From the NCBI GenBank assembly GCA_964409635.1, contig CAYPEL010000012.1, forward strand, positions 1 to 31,668: DNA of 31,668 nt, in the 5' to 3' direction. The notes under the pieces were generated by a model. The model saw only the letters and a program-made list of their open reading frames with translations. It ran no database searches and had not been told where the DNA came from. The stretch comes from CAYPEL01 sp964409635 (lineage in GTDB: Bacteria; Pseudomonadota; Gammaproteobacteria; DSM-19610). Made by a program: the position numbers and the translations under genes. Within the stretch, counting starts at the first letter, position 1, and the number at the start of each line of letters is the position of its first letter. This document shows, one piece after another, positions 17,236-24,080 of this stretch.

Positions 17236-17832
17236 TTAGGTATCCTGCATTTTGGATCGTCTAATCCAGTAATCAAGGCTAAAGAAACGCCCGCCACCGA
17301 TAAAAAATAACACCAGCAACATAATGAAATAAGTGACCGCAAACTCGATACCGTTATTAAGCATGACCAGGCTGCCATTTTCGGTTAACCAATCGTAATT
17401 AGCGTTCTCCTGTAAAATAACTTTGGCGCGATCCAGGCGTTCTATGGCGCCAGCGGTACGTTCTGAGGAGAAGATGCCGGTACCTTCGGCAATAGCCAGC
17501 CAACCGTTAGGCCAATGTACAGTGACTATGGCAACAGCCATTGTGACCATCAGGGGAATCGAGATCCAGCGAACCGCCAGACCGATAACCAGTAATATCG
17601 CGCCGCCGGCTTCAGTTAAAGCGGCCATCCAGGCCATGATCTCAGGGTAGGGCAGACCCAGACCCCAGTCAGGATTGCCAAACCAGGCGATGGTACTGTC
17701 CATATCAGACAGTTTTTTAGTGCCCGCCATCCAGAATATGGGCGCTAAATAAAGCCGCAAAGCCAATGGCCCAAGAAAATCCAGGCTGCGGAACTTGTCT
17801 AGCATTGTTTGAAAAAAAACCAGTACCTGCAT
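17236..17832 (-). CDS. DoxX-family membrane protein (HvfX/BufD type)
   Basis: A 198-residue inner-membrane protein with four hydrophobic segments (about 20-38, 63-85, 88-106 and 160-180). It has DoxX features: PLALRLYLAPIFWMAGTKKL, LTEAGGAILLVIGLAVRW and a loop between helices three and four. DoxX proteins accompany MNIO-type metallophore operons (hvf and buf clusters); their exact role there is not settled. I use the ATG at 17832 because GGAGA lies 8 bases upstream. A longer frame from 17877 would add 15 residues before a membrane-poor N-terminus. The gene follows the DUF2063 gene on the same strand, separated by a MITE-like palindrome. Confidence 0.85.
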   Translation of the reverse strand: MQVLVFFQTMLDKFRSLDFLGPLALRLYLAPIFWMAGTKKLSDMDSTIAWFGNPDWGLGLPYPEIMAWMAALTEAGGAILLVIGLAVRWISIPLMVTMAVAIVTVHWPNGWLAIAEGTGIFSSERTAGAIERLDRAKVILQENANYDWLTENGSLVMLNNGIEFAVTYFIMLLVLFFIGGGRFFSLDYWIRRSKMQDT

Positions 17833-17887
17833 AGCTGCGTCTCCGTTGTTGTTGGTATTAAACAGGCAACATGCCAACTTACTATTA

Positions 17888-18064
17888 TCCTAGAAAAATC
17901 AGTTGAACCTACTGCGGCCGTCTAATGCACTGACGACACCAGACTTCCCAGAACATTTTGGACTCACCGTATGGGTGATACGCCTTCACCCTAAATAACC
18001 TGCGAAGTCTGGTGTCGTCAGCACCTTAGCCACCCTCGCTACGGTTCAACTGATTTTTCTAGGA
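17888..18064. mobile_element. MITE-like palindromic insertion between hvfC and hvfX
   Basis: Terminal arms 17887-17909 and 18043-18065 are 23-bp perfect reverse complements. A second inner pair, 17930-17946 with 18005-18021, is 17 bp and perfect. Between the paired blocks the arms are similar but diverged. TTA stands directly outside both ends (17885-17887 and 18065-18067), as a short target duplication would. The 58-nt centre codes for nothing. The right end lies inside the DUF2063 reading frame and supplies its last codons (LEKSVEP) and stop. An alternative reading is a large attenuating hairpin. The mobile origin is inferred. Confidence 0.6.
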
Positions 18065-18845
18065 TTATTGCTTTGCCACCGAGCACGATACTGCGATTAC
18101 GCCATTCTTCCAGGATACCCAAACCACCGTTGATGACCACTGCAGGGTCGGGGTGTTGTAATTCTTCTGCGATCTTTTGTAACTCGCTAAGGCCGCTGGT
18201 TGCGGTGTTTTGCTGCAGCAGGGTAAATAAGCGGGCGCTGACTGTGTTCAGTTCAATAAAGCCTACTTCGTCACTATCATCGCGATAGACCAGTAGATAA
18301 CTGGGTGTATCACCCGCCTGTTCCGGCTGATATTCCGGGCTGATGCGGTGTACCGGAAATTGATAGACGAAGGGCCAGGCGACAGAGGATAACACCGGCC
18401 GGGTTTCCAGCAAATCGGCATCCGCCTCATAGCCAGATTTCTCGCTGGCCTCAGCGACCGACAGCGCAAGTTCTGTCCATTCATAGTGCGCCAGCTCGAA
18501 CAGGAAAGCCGGATCCTCGTCACGTTGTCCGCGCTCGTGTTCGAGATAGGTCAGAAATTCACGGGGGATTTCCAGAAACAGGGGTGTATGGCTCTTGTGC
18601 GTCGCAAAGAAATCACGCGCCAGGCGATGCCAGGCTGCCTCATCATACAGTGATTTCAGTACTGGAAAGGTATTCGCCAGAAAGCCTTCCACATTGTTGT
18701 AAAACAGTTCCCGGTAAATCGCCATGCGCCGGTCTTCGACACCCTCTGGGCCTGGGTTGATCTCTGGATTACGAATATGCGCAGCAAAGGCATATTGCTG
18801 TTTTATAAACGCGGGCGTTTCAGCCTTGCTGGATGTGCTTGTCAT
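18039..18845 (-). CDS. hvfC: DUF2063 protein, HvfC/BufC-type partner of the MNIO maturase
   Basis: A 268-residue soluble protein. The N-terminal DUF2063 domain (about 12-105) has QQYAFAAHIRNP, RRMAIYRELFYNNVEGFLANTFPVLKSL, WHRLARDFFATHKSHTPLFLEIPREFLTYL and, after it, FLFELAHYEWTELAL. The domain is often annotated as DNA-binding. In hvf and buf systems the protein acts with the DUF692 enzyme to modify the precursor peptide. The ATG at 18845 overlaps the end of the DUF692 gene by 26 nt, which indicates tight coupling. The last seven residues and stop fall within the right arm of a palindromic insertion, so the native C-terminus may differ slightly. Confidence 0.9.
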   Translation of the reverse strand: MTSTSSKAETPAFIKQQYAFAAHIRNPEINPGPEGVEDRRMAIYRELFYNNVEGFLANTFPVLKSLYDEAAWHRLARDFFATHKSHTPLFLEIPREFLTYLEHERGQRDEDPAFLFELAHYEWTELALSVAEASEKSGYEADADLLETRPVLSSVAWPFVYQFPVHRISPEYQPEQAGDTPSYLLVYRDDSDEVGFIELNTVSARLFTLLQQNTATSGLSELQKIAEELQHPDPAVVINGGLGILEEWRNRSIVLGGKAIILEKSVEP

Positions 18846-19677
18846 CAGTATCAGCCCATTTTTGTTGGCGGGTAATGATCTGACCCACTTCGGTCATCAA
18901 TGCCGGCAGCGGTGGAATATTAAAGTCGCGTTCCAGTAATGTCGGAACGCTGCCAAAATGTTCGTAGGCCTTGTCCAATAAATCCCAGACCGGGTCGACG
19001 ACATCGGCGCCGTGGGTGTCAACGATAAGGTCTTCGGCCTCTTCGTAATGTCCGGCCACATGGAAATACACCACCCGTTCAGCGGGCAGTGCAGTGAGAA
19101 ATTCTTCCGCATTATAGCGGTGATTAATGCTATTAACATAGATATTATTGACGTCGAGCAGCAAATCACACTCGGCTTCTTCGAGGACGGCATTTATGAA
19201 ATCGATTTCTTCCATTTGTTGACCAGGTGCCGCGTAGTAGGACACGTTTTCCATGGCAATACGCCGTTCCAGAATATCCTGGGTGCGGCGAATCCGTTCA
19301 GCGGTATATTTCACGGCTTCTTCGGTAAATGGAATCGGCATCAGATCGTACAGATGGCCATCATCACTGCAGTAACTCAGGTGTTCGGTGTAAGCACGGA
19401 TCTGGTGTGCATCGAGGAAGTGTTTGACGCGATGCAAAAAGCGTTCGTCCAGCGGCGCAGGGCTGCCGATTGAAAGCGACAGGCCATGGCAGGTAAACGG
19501 GTAGCGTTCGGTGAATGACCTGAACTGTTTTCCCCAGGCGCCACCCACACCGATCCAGTTTTCCGGGGCAACTTCGAGAAAATCAACCTGTGAGGGAGGC
19601 TGGTCAGCAAGCGGGCCCATCAGGGTCCGCCGCAAACCAAGTCCCGCACCCGCTACGGGGTAGCGTGGATTACTCAT
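18820..19677 (-). CDS. hvfB: MNIO (DUF692) RiPP maturase, HvfB/BufB type
   Basis: A 285-residue TIM-barrel enzyme of the multinuclear non-heme iron-dependent oxidative family, which modifies cysteines of precursor peptides. HvfB of Haemophilus installs oxazolone/thioamide pairs on EGKCG cysteines. Likely metal ligands are conserved: H64 in CHGLSLSIGS, E98/H99 in YTEHLSY, E143/N144 in AMENVSYY, D175/N177 in LLLDVNNIYVN, H206 and H210 in YFHVAGH, D220/H222 in DTHG and E249 in LLERD. The start ATG lies 12 nt after the precursor stop and has only a weak ribosome-binding site, unlike the precursor. That fits a catalyst made in smaller amounts than its substrate. The role is inferred from family and neighbours. 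Confidence 0.93.
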   Translation of the reverse strand: MSNPRYPVAGAGLGLRRTLMGPLADQPPSQVDFLEVAPENWIGVGGAWGKQFRSFTERYPFTCHGLSLSIGSPAPLDERFLHRVKHFLDAHQIRAYTEHLSYCSDDGHLYDLMPIPFTEEAVKYTAERIRRTQDILERRIAMENVSYYAAPGQQMEEIDFINAVLEEAECDLLLDVNNIYVNSINHRYNAEEFLTALPAERVVYFHVAGHYEEAEDLIVDTHGADVVDPVWDLLDKAYEHFGSVPTLLERDFNIPPLPALMTEVGQIITRQQKWADTDDKHIQQG

Positions 19678-19689
19678 GACAGGTGTAGC

Positions 19690-20267
19690 TTACTTCTTAC
19701 CGCCACACTTGCCTTCACCGCATTTACCTTCCTTACCTTTGCTGCCACCGCATTTGCCTTCACCGCACTTGCCTTCCATTTCCTTGGCATCCAGAACGCC
19801 ATCAGCATTTTTGTCCTTGCCGGCGAACATCTTTTCGTGACCGCTCATGAATTCCTCTTTGGTGACTTTGCCATCACTATTGGCGTCGAGCATGCTCATG
19901 CCGCATTTACCTGCCTTGCCTTTGCTGCCACCGCCGCATTTGCCTTCTCCGCACTTGCCCTCGTGTCCNNNNNNNNNNNNNNNNNNNNNNNNNNNNNNNN
20001 NNNNNNNNNNNNNNNNNNNNNNNNNNNNNNNNNNNNNNNNNNNNNNNNNNNNNNNNNNNNNNNNNNNNCCTTGCCTTTGCTGCCACCGCCGCATTTGCCT
20101 TCTCCGCACTTGCCCTCGTGTCCTGCGGCAACCATGTAGCCGCTGGAAAGCGGGGTCATACCGAAGGGGTTTTCGGCGGCGTTAGCCACGTTGACGCTGG
20201 CTACGGAGCCTATGATTGCAACTCCCATTGCTATTGAGAGTGGTTTGATTGAAGTTTTTTCAGACAT
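19690..20267 (-). CDS. hvfA: EGKCG-repeat copper-metallophore precursor (HvfA type) with EF-hand loops; split by assembly gap
   Basis: The upstream fragment (20267 to 20069) encodes a Sec signal peptide (cleavage near VANA/AENPF) and the first EGKCGEGKCGGGSKGK block. The downstream fragment (19968 to 19690) repeats that block and continues to the stop. The 100 N is not a multiple of three, so the two parts appear out of frame. If the N and one copy of the flanking 55-bp duplicate are removed, 423 nt remain, exactly 140 codons plus stop. The joined peptide has six EGKCG and one AGKCG motif. Two canonical 12-residue EF-hand loops (76-87 starting DANSDG, and 100-111 starting DKNADG) sit between the cysteine clusters. 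EGKCG cysteines are the HvfB substrates in Haemophilus. True repeat number is unknown. Confidence 0.85.
19914..19968. repeat. 55-bp direct repeat, left of gap
   Basis: Identical base for base to 20069-20123 and ends exactly at the first N. It encodes, on the minus strand, the GHEGKCGEGKCGGGSKGK block. Exact 55-bp identity at two contig ends is typical of a de Bruijn graph break at that k-mer size. Confidence 0.95.
19969..20068. other. assembly gap of 100 N inside hvfA
   Basis: Exactly 100 N, a conventional placeholder of unknown length. It lies in the tandem-repeat part of the precursor gene. Confidence 0.99.
20069..20123. repeat. 55-bp direct repeat, right of gap
   Basis: Second copy of the sequence at 19914-19968. 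It begins directly after the last N. It may be the same genomic copy seen from the other contig, or a true second repeat. Confidence 0.95.
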
Positions 20268-20273
20268 TGGAAG

Positions 20274-20279
20274 CCTCCT
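20274..20279 (-). promoter_or_regulatory. strong Shine-Dalgarno of hvfA
   Basis: AGGAGG on the minus strand stands six bases before the ATG at 20267-20265. This is an optimal ribosome-binding site. It predicts high precursor synthesis and fixes the start codon. Confidence 0.85.
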
Positions 20280-20297
20280 AGGCTTAAAATTAAGGGT

Positions 20298-20315
20298 AAC
20301 GGTAAAGTTACCGTT
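20298..20315. promoter_or_regulatory. 8-bp inverted repeat in the hvfA leader
   Basis: AACGGTAA (20298-20305) and TTACCGTT (20308-20315) form a perfect dyad around AG, 31 nt upstream of the hvfA start. It could be an operator half-site pair or an RNA hairpin. No regulator gene lies beside it. Confidence 0.5.
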
Positions 20316-20357
20316 GTTCAGCCAGCCTCAGCCGGCATATTCATGTGAATCAGGTTT

Positions 20358-20384
20358 TATGACTGACCTTACCAGGAAAAGTTC
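20358..20384 (-). promoter_or_regulatory. candidate ECF/sigma-E-like promoter of hvfA
   Basis: On the minus strand GAACTT (20384-20379) is followed after 15 nt by GTCATA (20363-20358). This resembles the sigma-E pattern of GGAACTT, about 16 nt, TCtnA. It lies about 90 nt upstream of the start codon in the 150-nt gap before the DUF1841 gene. Found by eye; bufferin-type operons in other bacteria are controlled by ECF sigma factors. Confidence 0.4.
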
Positions 20385-20417
20385 TCAATAGCCCTGTTGT
20401 GCCTATCTCTTTCCGTA

Positions 20418-20843
20418 TTATTGCAGAGCCTGTACGCATTTTAGATAAGCCTGTTCGTCAGGGGTAGTCTTTTCACGCTGCGAACGCCAGATCATCTCGG
20501 TCAGGCATTCCATGATCGTGTGTTCCAACTCATGTGGATCAGGGTGGCGGTGAAGCAACTGCTGATACAGTATTCTAATCCCCTTTGGCCGGTCAGTGGC
20601 CAGTTGCTCCTGGATAGCTATGTGCAGGCCCATATGCAGGAAAGGGTTGGTATCACCCGCTTCAGGTAAATAATCTTTTGAGCAAGCCAGTTCAGTGTCC
20701 TGCAGCAATGAATGGTATTCGGGGTGTTGCCCGATTACTCCGGCTAGTTGCTGTTCGAGTGGTTCCAGGGGTGATTTCTCTCGCATTTTTTGCCATACAT
20801 CGCAATAAACCTGGCGTAACTGGTCTCTATCTTGACCAAACAT
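20418..20843 (-). CDS. DUF1841 family protein
   Basis: A 141-residue cytoplasmic protein starting MFGQDRDQLRQVY. It has the family hallmarks PLEPLEQQLAGVIGQHPEYH, NPFLHMGLHIAIQEQLATDRPKGI and HELEHTIMECLTEMIW, the last of which contains conserved His and Glu residues. No function is known. The ATG at 20843 has GGAGG seven bases upstream and gives the usual N-terminus; an upstream TTG would add seven residues. It follows nth by 39 nt on the same strand and probably closes the rnf-nth transcription unit. Confidence 0.88.
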   Translation of the reverse strand: MFGQDRDQLRQVYCDVWQKMREKSPLEPLEQQLAGVIGQHPEYHSLLQDTELACSKDYLPEAGDTNPFLHMGLHIAIQEQLATDRPKGIRILYQQLLHRHPDPHELEHTIMECLTEMIWRSQREKTTPDEQAYLKCVQALQ

Positions 20844-20882
20844 GTTGATGCCTCCAACGGGCAAGCTTCGGACTATTGTTGA

Positions 20883-21530
20883 TCATGCGGCTGTGGCTGC
20901 GAGGCGTTTCTTTTTGTATTCGCATAAATCACTAATAATACAGTCCAGGCATTTGGGTTTTCGCGCTATACAAGTATAGCGTCCGTGTAAAATTATCCAG
21001 TGGTGGGCATCTAGCCTGAACGCCTCTGGAATTAAACGCAGCAGACGCTGCTCGACTTCGAGCACGGTTTTTCCGGGCGCAATACCCGTGCGGTTAGAGA
21101 CGCGGAATATGTGGGTATCAACCGCGATAGTCGGTTGGCCAAAGGCGGTGTTCAAAATCACATTGGCGGTCTTGCGCCCGACGCCCGGCAGTGACTCAAG
21201 CGCGGCGCGGTCTTCAGGCACCTTGCTGTTGTGTAACTGTTCGAGCAGCTGACAGGTTTTGATAATGTTTTTTGCCTTGGTGTTAAACAGGCCGATGGTT
21301 TTTATGTGCTGTTTAAGCCCGGCTTCCCCCAGCTTGAGGAAAGCCTTCGGCGTTTTGGCTTTTTTGAACAGCGGGCGCGTCGCCTTGTTGACGCCGACAT
21401 CGGTTGATTGTGCAGAGAGAATAACAGCGATAAGCAACTGAAAGGTATTCTGGTACTGGAGTTCTGTGGTGGGTGCTGGATTGGCAGCGCGTAAACGGTT
21501 GAAAATTTCTGTGCGCTTTTGTTTATTCAT
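20883..21530 (-). CDS. nth: endonuclease III (DNA glycosylase/AP lyase)
   Basis: Excises oxidised pyrimidines and cleaves AP sites in base-excision repair. The 215 residues, counted from the ATG at 21530, place the residues at the same numbers as in E. coli Nth: catalytic K120 in LPGVGRKTANV and D138 in AVDTHIFRV. The [4Fe-4S] loop C187-x6-C194-x2-C197-x5-C203 is also intact. The longer frame from 21569 is only an AT-rich leader read as codons (YINIIIYYI) and is rejected. The gene follows rnfE by 57 nt, the common rnf-nth arrangement of gammaproteobacteria. Confidence 0.96.
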   Translation of the reverse strand: MNKQKRTEIFNRLRAANPAPTTELQYQNTFQLLIAVILSAQSTDVGVNKATRPLFKKAKTPKAFLKLGEAGLKQHIKTIGLFNTKAKNIIKTCQLLEQLHNSKVPEDRAALESLPGVGRKTANVILNTAFGQPTIAVDTHIFRVSNRTGIAPGKTVLEVEQRLLRLIPEAFRLDAHHWIILHGRYTCIARKPKCLDCIISDLCEYKKKRLAATAA

Positions 21531-21537
21531 TTGCCTG

Positions 21538-21585
21538 AAAATATAATATATTATTATATTAATATACAATTAGTTATAAATCTAT
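21538..21585. other. AT-rich leader between rnfE and nth
   Basis: Almost pure A/T with overlapping TATAAT-like hexamers and self-complementary runs. It may hold an internal promoter for nth, but the composition makes chance matches likely. Confidence 0.35.
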
Positions 21586-21587
21586 TG

Positions 21588-22277
21588 TCAGGTAGATTCT
21601 GCAACTTGTCCGGTACTGACCGGCAACTGCTGGGTCTTTTCAGTCAGTTGTTTGTCAATGATGTTTTTCAAGGCGATTAACAGGCCAAGCCCGATAAAGG
21701 CGCCGGGTGGTAATACTGCGAGCAGAAAGCCGCTGTAATCCTCGGCGAAAGTAAGTGTCAGGCTGCGCCCGGCTTCACCAAACATTAAATCCGCCTGGGA
21801 AAATAATGTCCCTTTGCCGATGATTTCGCGCAGCCCACCCAGTGTGACCAGCACCAGTGTAAAGCCTAGCCCCATGCTGACGCCGTCGACAAAGGCTTTA
21901 TTGACTGGCTGCCTGGATGCGAAGGCTTCGGCGCGGCCGATGATGGCGCAGTTCGTGACAATCAGCGGTATGAAGATGCCCAGGATTTTGTACAACTCAT
22001 GAAAGAAAGCGCTCATCGTCAGTTCTATCGCCGTGACGATGGAAGCAATGACCAGGACGAATACTGGAATCCGGATTTCTTTACGGACGACATTGCGGAT
22101 AGCAGAAATGATCGAGTTGGAGGCAACCAGTGTGAGGGTGGTGGCAAGGCCGAGTCCAAGACCATTAATAAAGGTGTTGGTGACAGCCAGCAGCGGGCAC
22201 AGGCCGAGTAACTGAACCAGACCTGTGTTGTTGGTCCACAGGCCATCCCGGATTATGCTCGAATAGCGGCTGTTCAT
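21588..22277 (-). CDS. rnfE: Rnf electron transport complex subunit RnfE
   Basis: Integral membrane subunit of the ion-translocating ferredoxin:NAD oxidoreductase (Rnf/Rsx). The 229 residues contain about six helices. Signatures are LWTNNTGLVQLLGLCPLLAVTNT, VFVLVIASIVTAIELTMSAF, IFIPLIVTNCAIIGRAEAFA and GLGFTLVLVTLGGLREIIGKGTLF, with conserved cysteines in the half-helix motifs it shares with RnfA. The start overlaps the rnfG stop by four bases (ATGA). Confidence 0.96.
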   Translation of the reverse strand: MNSRYSSIIRDGLWTNNTGLVQLLGLCPLLAVTNTFINGLGLGLATTLTLVASNSIISAIRNVVRKEIRIPVFVLVIASIVTAIELTMSAFFHELYKILGIFIPLIVTNCAIIGRAEAFASRQPVNKAFVDGVSMGLGFTLVLVTLGGLREIIGKGTLFSQADLMFGEAGRSLTLTFAEDYSGFLLAVLPPGAFIGLGLLIALKNIIDKQLTEKTQQLPVSTGQVAEST

Positions 22278-22933
22278 GATGACTCTGATTCCACGGGTTC
22301 TTGCGCAAACAGGCGCTGGTGCCTGGTCTGGAAGTATAACAAAGCTTTATGCACCGCTTTTACCACAGCGCGTGGTGTTATTGTGGCGCCGGTTAACTGG
22401 TCGAAGTCACCGCCATCGCGTTTAACCTTCCAGTTCTGGCTTGTAACGTTCTGCAGTGAACGGCTGTTAAAACCGAGAATCCAGTCCGAGCGGTTGATTT
22501 CAATGCCGTCACCCAGACCGGGCGTTTCCTTGTGGTTGATGACACGCACCCCGGCTAATGTTCCGTCCAGCTTGATGGCTACCAGTAGTTTGATATCCCC
22601 ATTGTAACCATCGGGTGCAATGACCGTTAATATGGCCGCCACCGGCCAGCCTTGTTTCCGCGCCCGGTAGACAGTGACCGGCTCGTCAGTCCCTAGCCGG
22701 TCATTACCCGGTACGGTCATGGTATCGTGAAAGATGTCATTGTCATAGTGATCGGCCGGGAGCAGTTCGTTGATACTGCGCAGCAAAGCCCTGCGCTCAT
22801 TATCGGCGATGCGTTCTGCAGTGCGGTCATAGGTGTAAGCGACCAGGCCAACACCAACCACAGCAAACAGGGACAGCAAGGCAGCCGAGAGGACAATCTG
22901 CCGATAGTTCACGTCATGGTTCCTTGTGGCCAA
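22274..22933 (-). CDS. rnfG: Rnf complex flavoprotein subunit RnfG
   Basis: Carries covalently bound FMN on the periplasmic side of the Rnf complex. The 219 residues have one N-terminal membrane anchor (about 12-34) and an FMN-binding domain. The TGATIT motif at 181-186 should carry the flavin on T186. The HKETPGLGDGIE segment is conserved. It overlaps rnfD upstream by 20 nt and rnfE downstream by 4 nt. Confidence 0.95.
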   Translation of the reverse strand: MATRNHDVNYRQIVLSAALLSLFAVVGVGLVAYTYDRTAERIADNERRALLRSINELLPADHYDNDIFHDTMTVPGNDRLGTDEPVTVYRARKQGWPVAAILTVIAPDGYNGDIKLLVAIKLDGTLAGVRVINHKETPGLGDGIEINRSDWILGFNSRSLQNVTSQNWKVKRDGGDFDQLTGATITPRAVVKAVHKALLYFQTRHQRLFAQEPVESESS

Positions 22934-23948
22934 ACACGCGCGGCCGTGTGTAATAGTCGATGGTAGGAACCGCCATGTTCATTAACAGTACGCTGAAAGC
23001 AATCGCATCCGGATAACCGCCCCAGGTACGGATGATATAGATTAATATGCCAATGCCAGCGCCGTAATAGAGCCGTCCCCGGGGTGTTGTGGCGGCGCTG
23101 ACCGGGTCGGTAGCAATAAAGAAAGCACCCAGCATGGTTGCACCGCTGAATATATGAAAGATCGGACTTGCAAAACTATCGGAATCGGCGGCATAGAATG
23201 GATTGGCCATGATAAACAGACCGGCTAATACAGCAACCGGGATGTGCCACTGGATCACGCCGCGGCGCAGCAGCCAGATTCCACCGGCCAGATAAGCCAG
23301 ATTAATCCATTGCCAGCCTTTCCCACCCAGTGCGCCAAAAACCGGGCCGCTGGTGATTTCGCTCCAGGTGTCGAATAACCCGAAACCGGTTTTAACCGTA
23401 TCCAGTGGTGTTGCCATGGTCATGCTGTCAATCGTGTGTCCGGCAGGAGGGGTGTTACCGAAAACCACTTGCAGGGTATCCAGCAAACCCAATAGGCTGG
23501 ATTCAAGGCCACGCGGCGCTGGCCAGAACGTCATCTGCAAGGGGAAGGAAATAATCAATACCACGAATCCAACCATGGCTGGATTGAACGGGTTAAAACC
23601 CAGGCCACCATAGAGATGTTTAGCAATAATAATGGCGAACAGCGTACCGATAACCGCGATCCACCAGGGTGCTAGCGGTGGTAGTGTCAGGGCGAGTAGC
23701 AGCGCGGTGACGAGAGCGCTGCCGTCGTAGAGCGTTTCAACAACGGGTTTGCGGCGCAATTTGAGAACCATAGCTTCTGCAGTCAGTGCCGTGACTGAGG
23801 TCAACACCAGATTGAATAACACACCCCAGCCAAAGAACCACAGCATGCATAAGATGCCCGGGACTAATGCCAGTATGACGTCGCGCATCATCAGCGAGAC
23901 TTGATTGCTGACGGGTAGGTGTGGAGAGCTGTTACTGGTGAATTTCAT
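22914..23948 (-). CDS. rnfD: Rnf complex membrane subunit RnfD
   Basis: Multi-helix membrane subunit with covalent FMN. The 344 residues start MKFTSNSSPHLPVSNQVSLMMRDVILALVPG. The conserved GGLGFNPFNPAMVGFVVL loop is present. The candidate flavin-attachment Thr is T180 within TMATPLD. The ATG at 23948 is used rather than a TTG two codons earlier. A 132-nt gap containing two overlapping hairpins separates it from rnfC. Confidence 0.95.
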   Translation of the reverse strand: MKFTSNSSPHLPVSNQVSLMMRDVILALVPGILCMLWFFGWGVLFNLVLTSVTALTAEAMVLKLRRKPVVETLYDGSALVTALLLALTLPPLAPWWIAVIGTLFAIIIAKHLYGGLGFNPFNPAMVGFVVLIISFPLQMTFWPAPRGLESSLLGLLDTLQVVFGNTPPAGHTIDSMTMATPLDTVKTGFGLFDTWSEITSGPVFGALGGKGWQWINLAYLAGGIWLLRRGVIQWHIPVAVLAGLFIMANPFYAADSDSFASPIFHIFSGATMLGAFFIATDPVSAATTPRGRLYYGAGIGILIYIIRTWGGYPDAIAFSVLLMNMAVPTIDYYTRPRVFGHKEP

Positions 23949-23970
23949 TCGCAAATGAGTCTCTGGTTAA

Positions 23971-24003
23971 CACGCCGAGTTTAGGCGTGGAATAAATTCC
24001 ACG
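23971..24003. other. two mutually exclusive hairpins in the rnfC-rnfD gap
   Basis: CACGCC (23971-23976) can pair with GGCGTG (23984-23989). CGTGGAAT (23986-23993) can pair instead with ATTCCACG (23996-24003). The stems share 23986-23989, so only one can form at a time. No T-tract follows. It could tune the RnfC to RnfD ratio or be a degenerate repeat. Confidence 0.4.
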
Positions 24004-24080
24004 TCTGCAGTAGCTGTTACATAGGTCATAAAAAGTTTCACGAATAGTTGTTTAACAGTAGGCAATATCAAGTTGATGAA

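Noticed and set aside
19690..20123. CRISPR array
   Set aside because: The direct repeats are in-frame codons for the EGKCG blocks, without unique spacers of regular length.
19837..20185. Plus-strand frames rich in Leu, Pro and Cys across the hvfA gap
   Set aside because: They are the complement of the repetitive precursor gene and contain the N stretch. No ribosome-binding site or family match.
21531..21569. N-terminal extension of Nth
   Set aside because: It is an AT-rich leader read as codons. The start at 21530 reproduces E. coli residue numbering of all catalytic and cluster residues.
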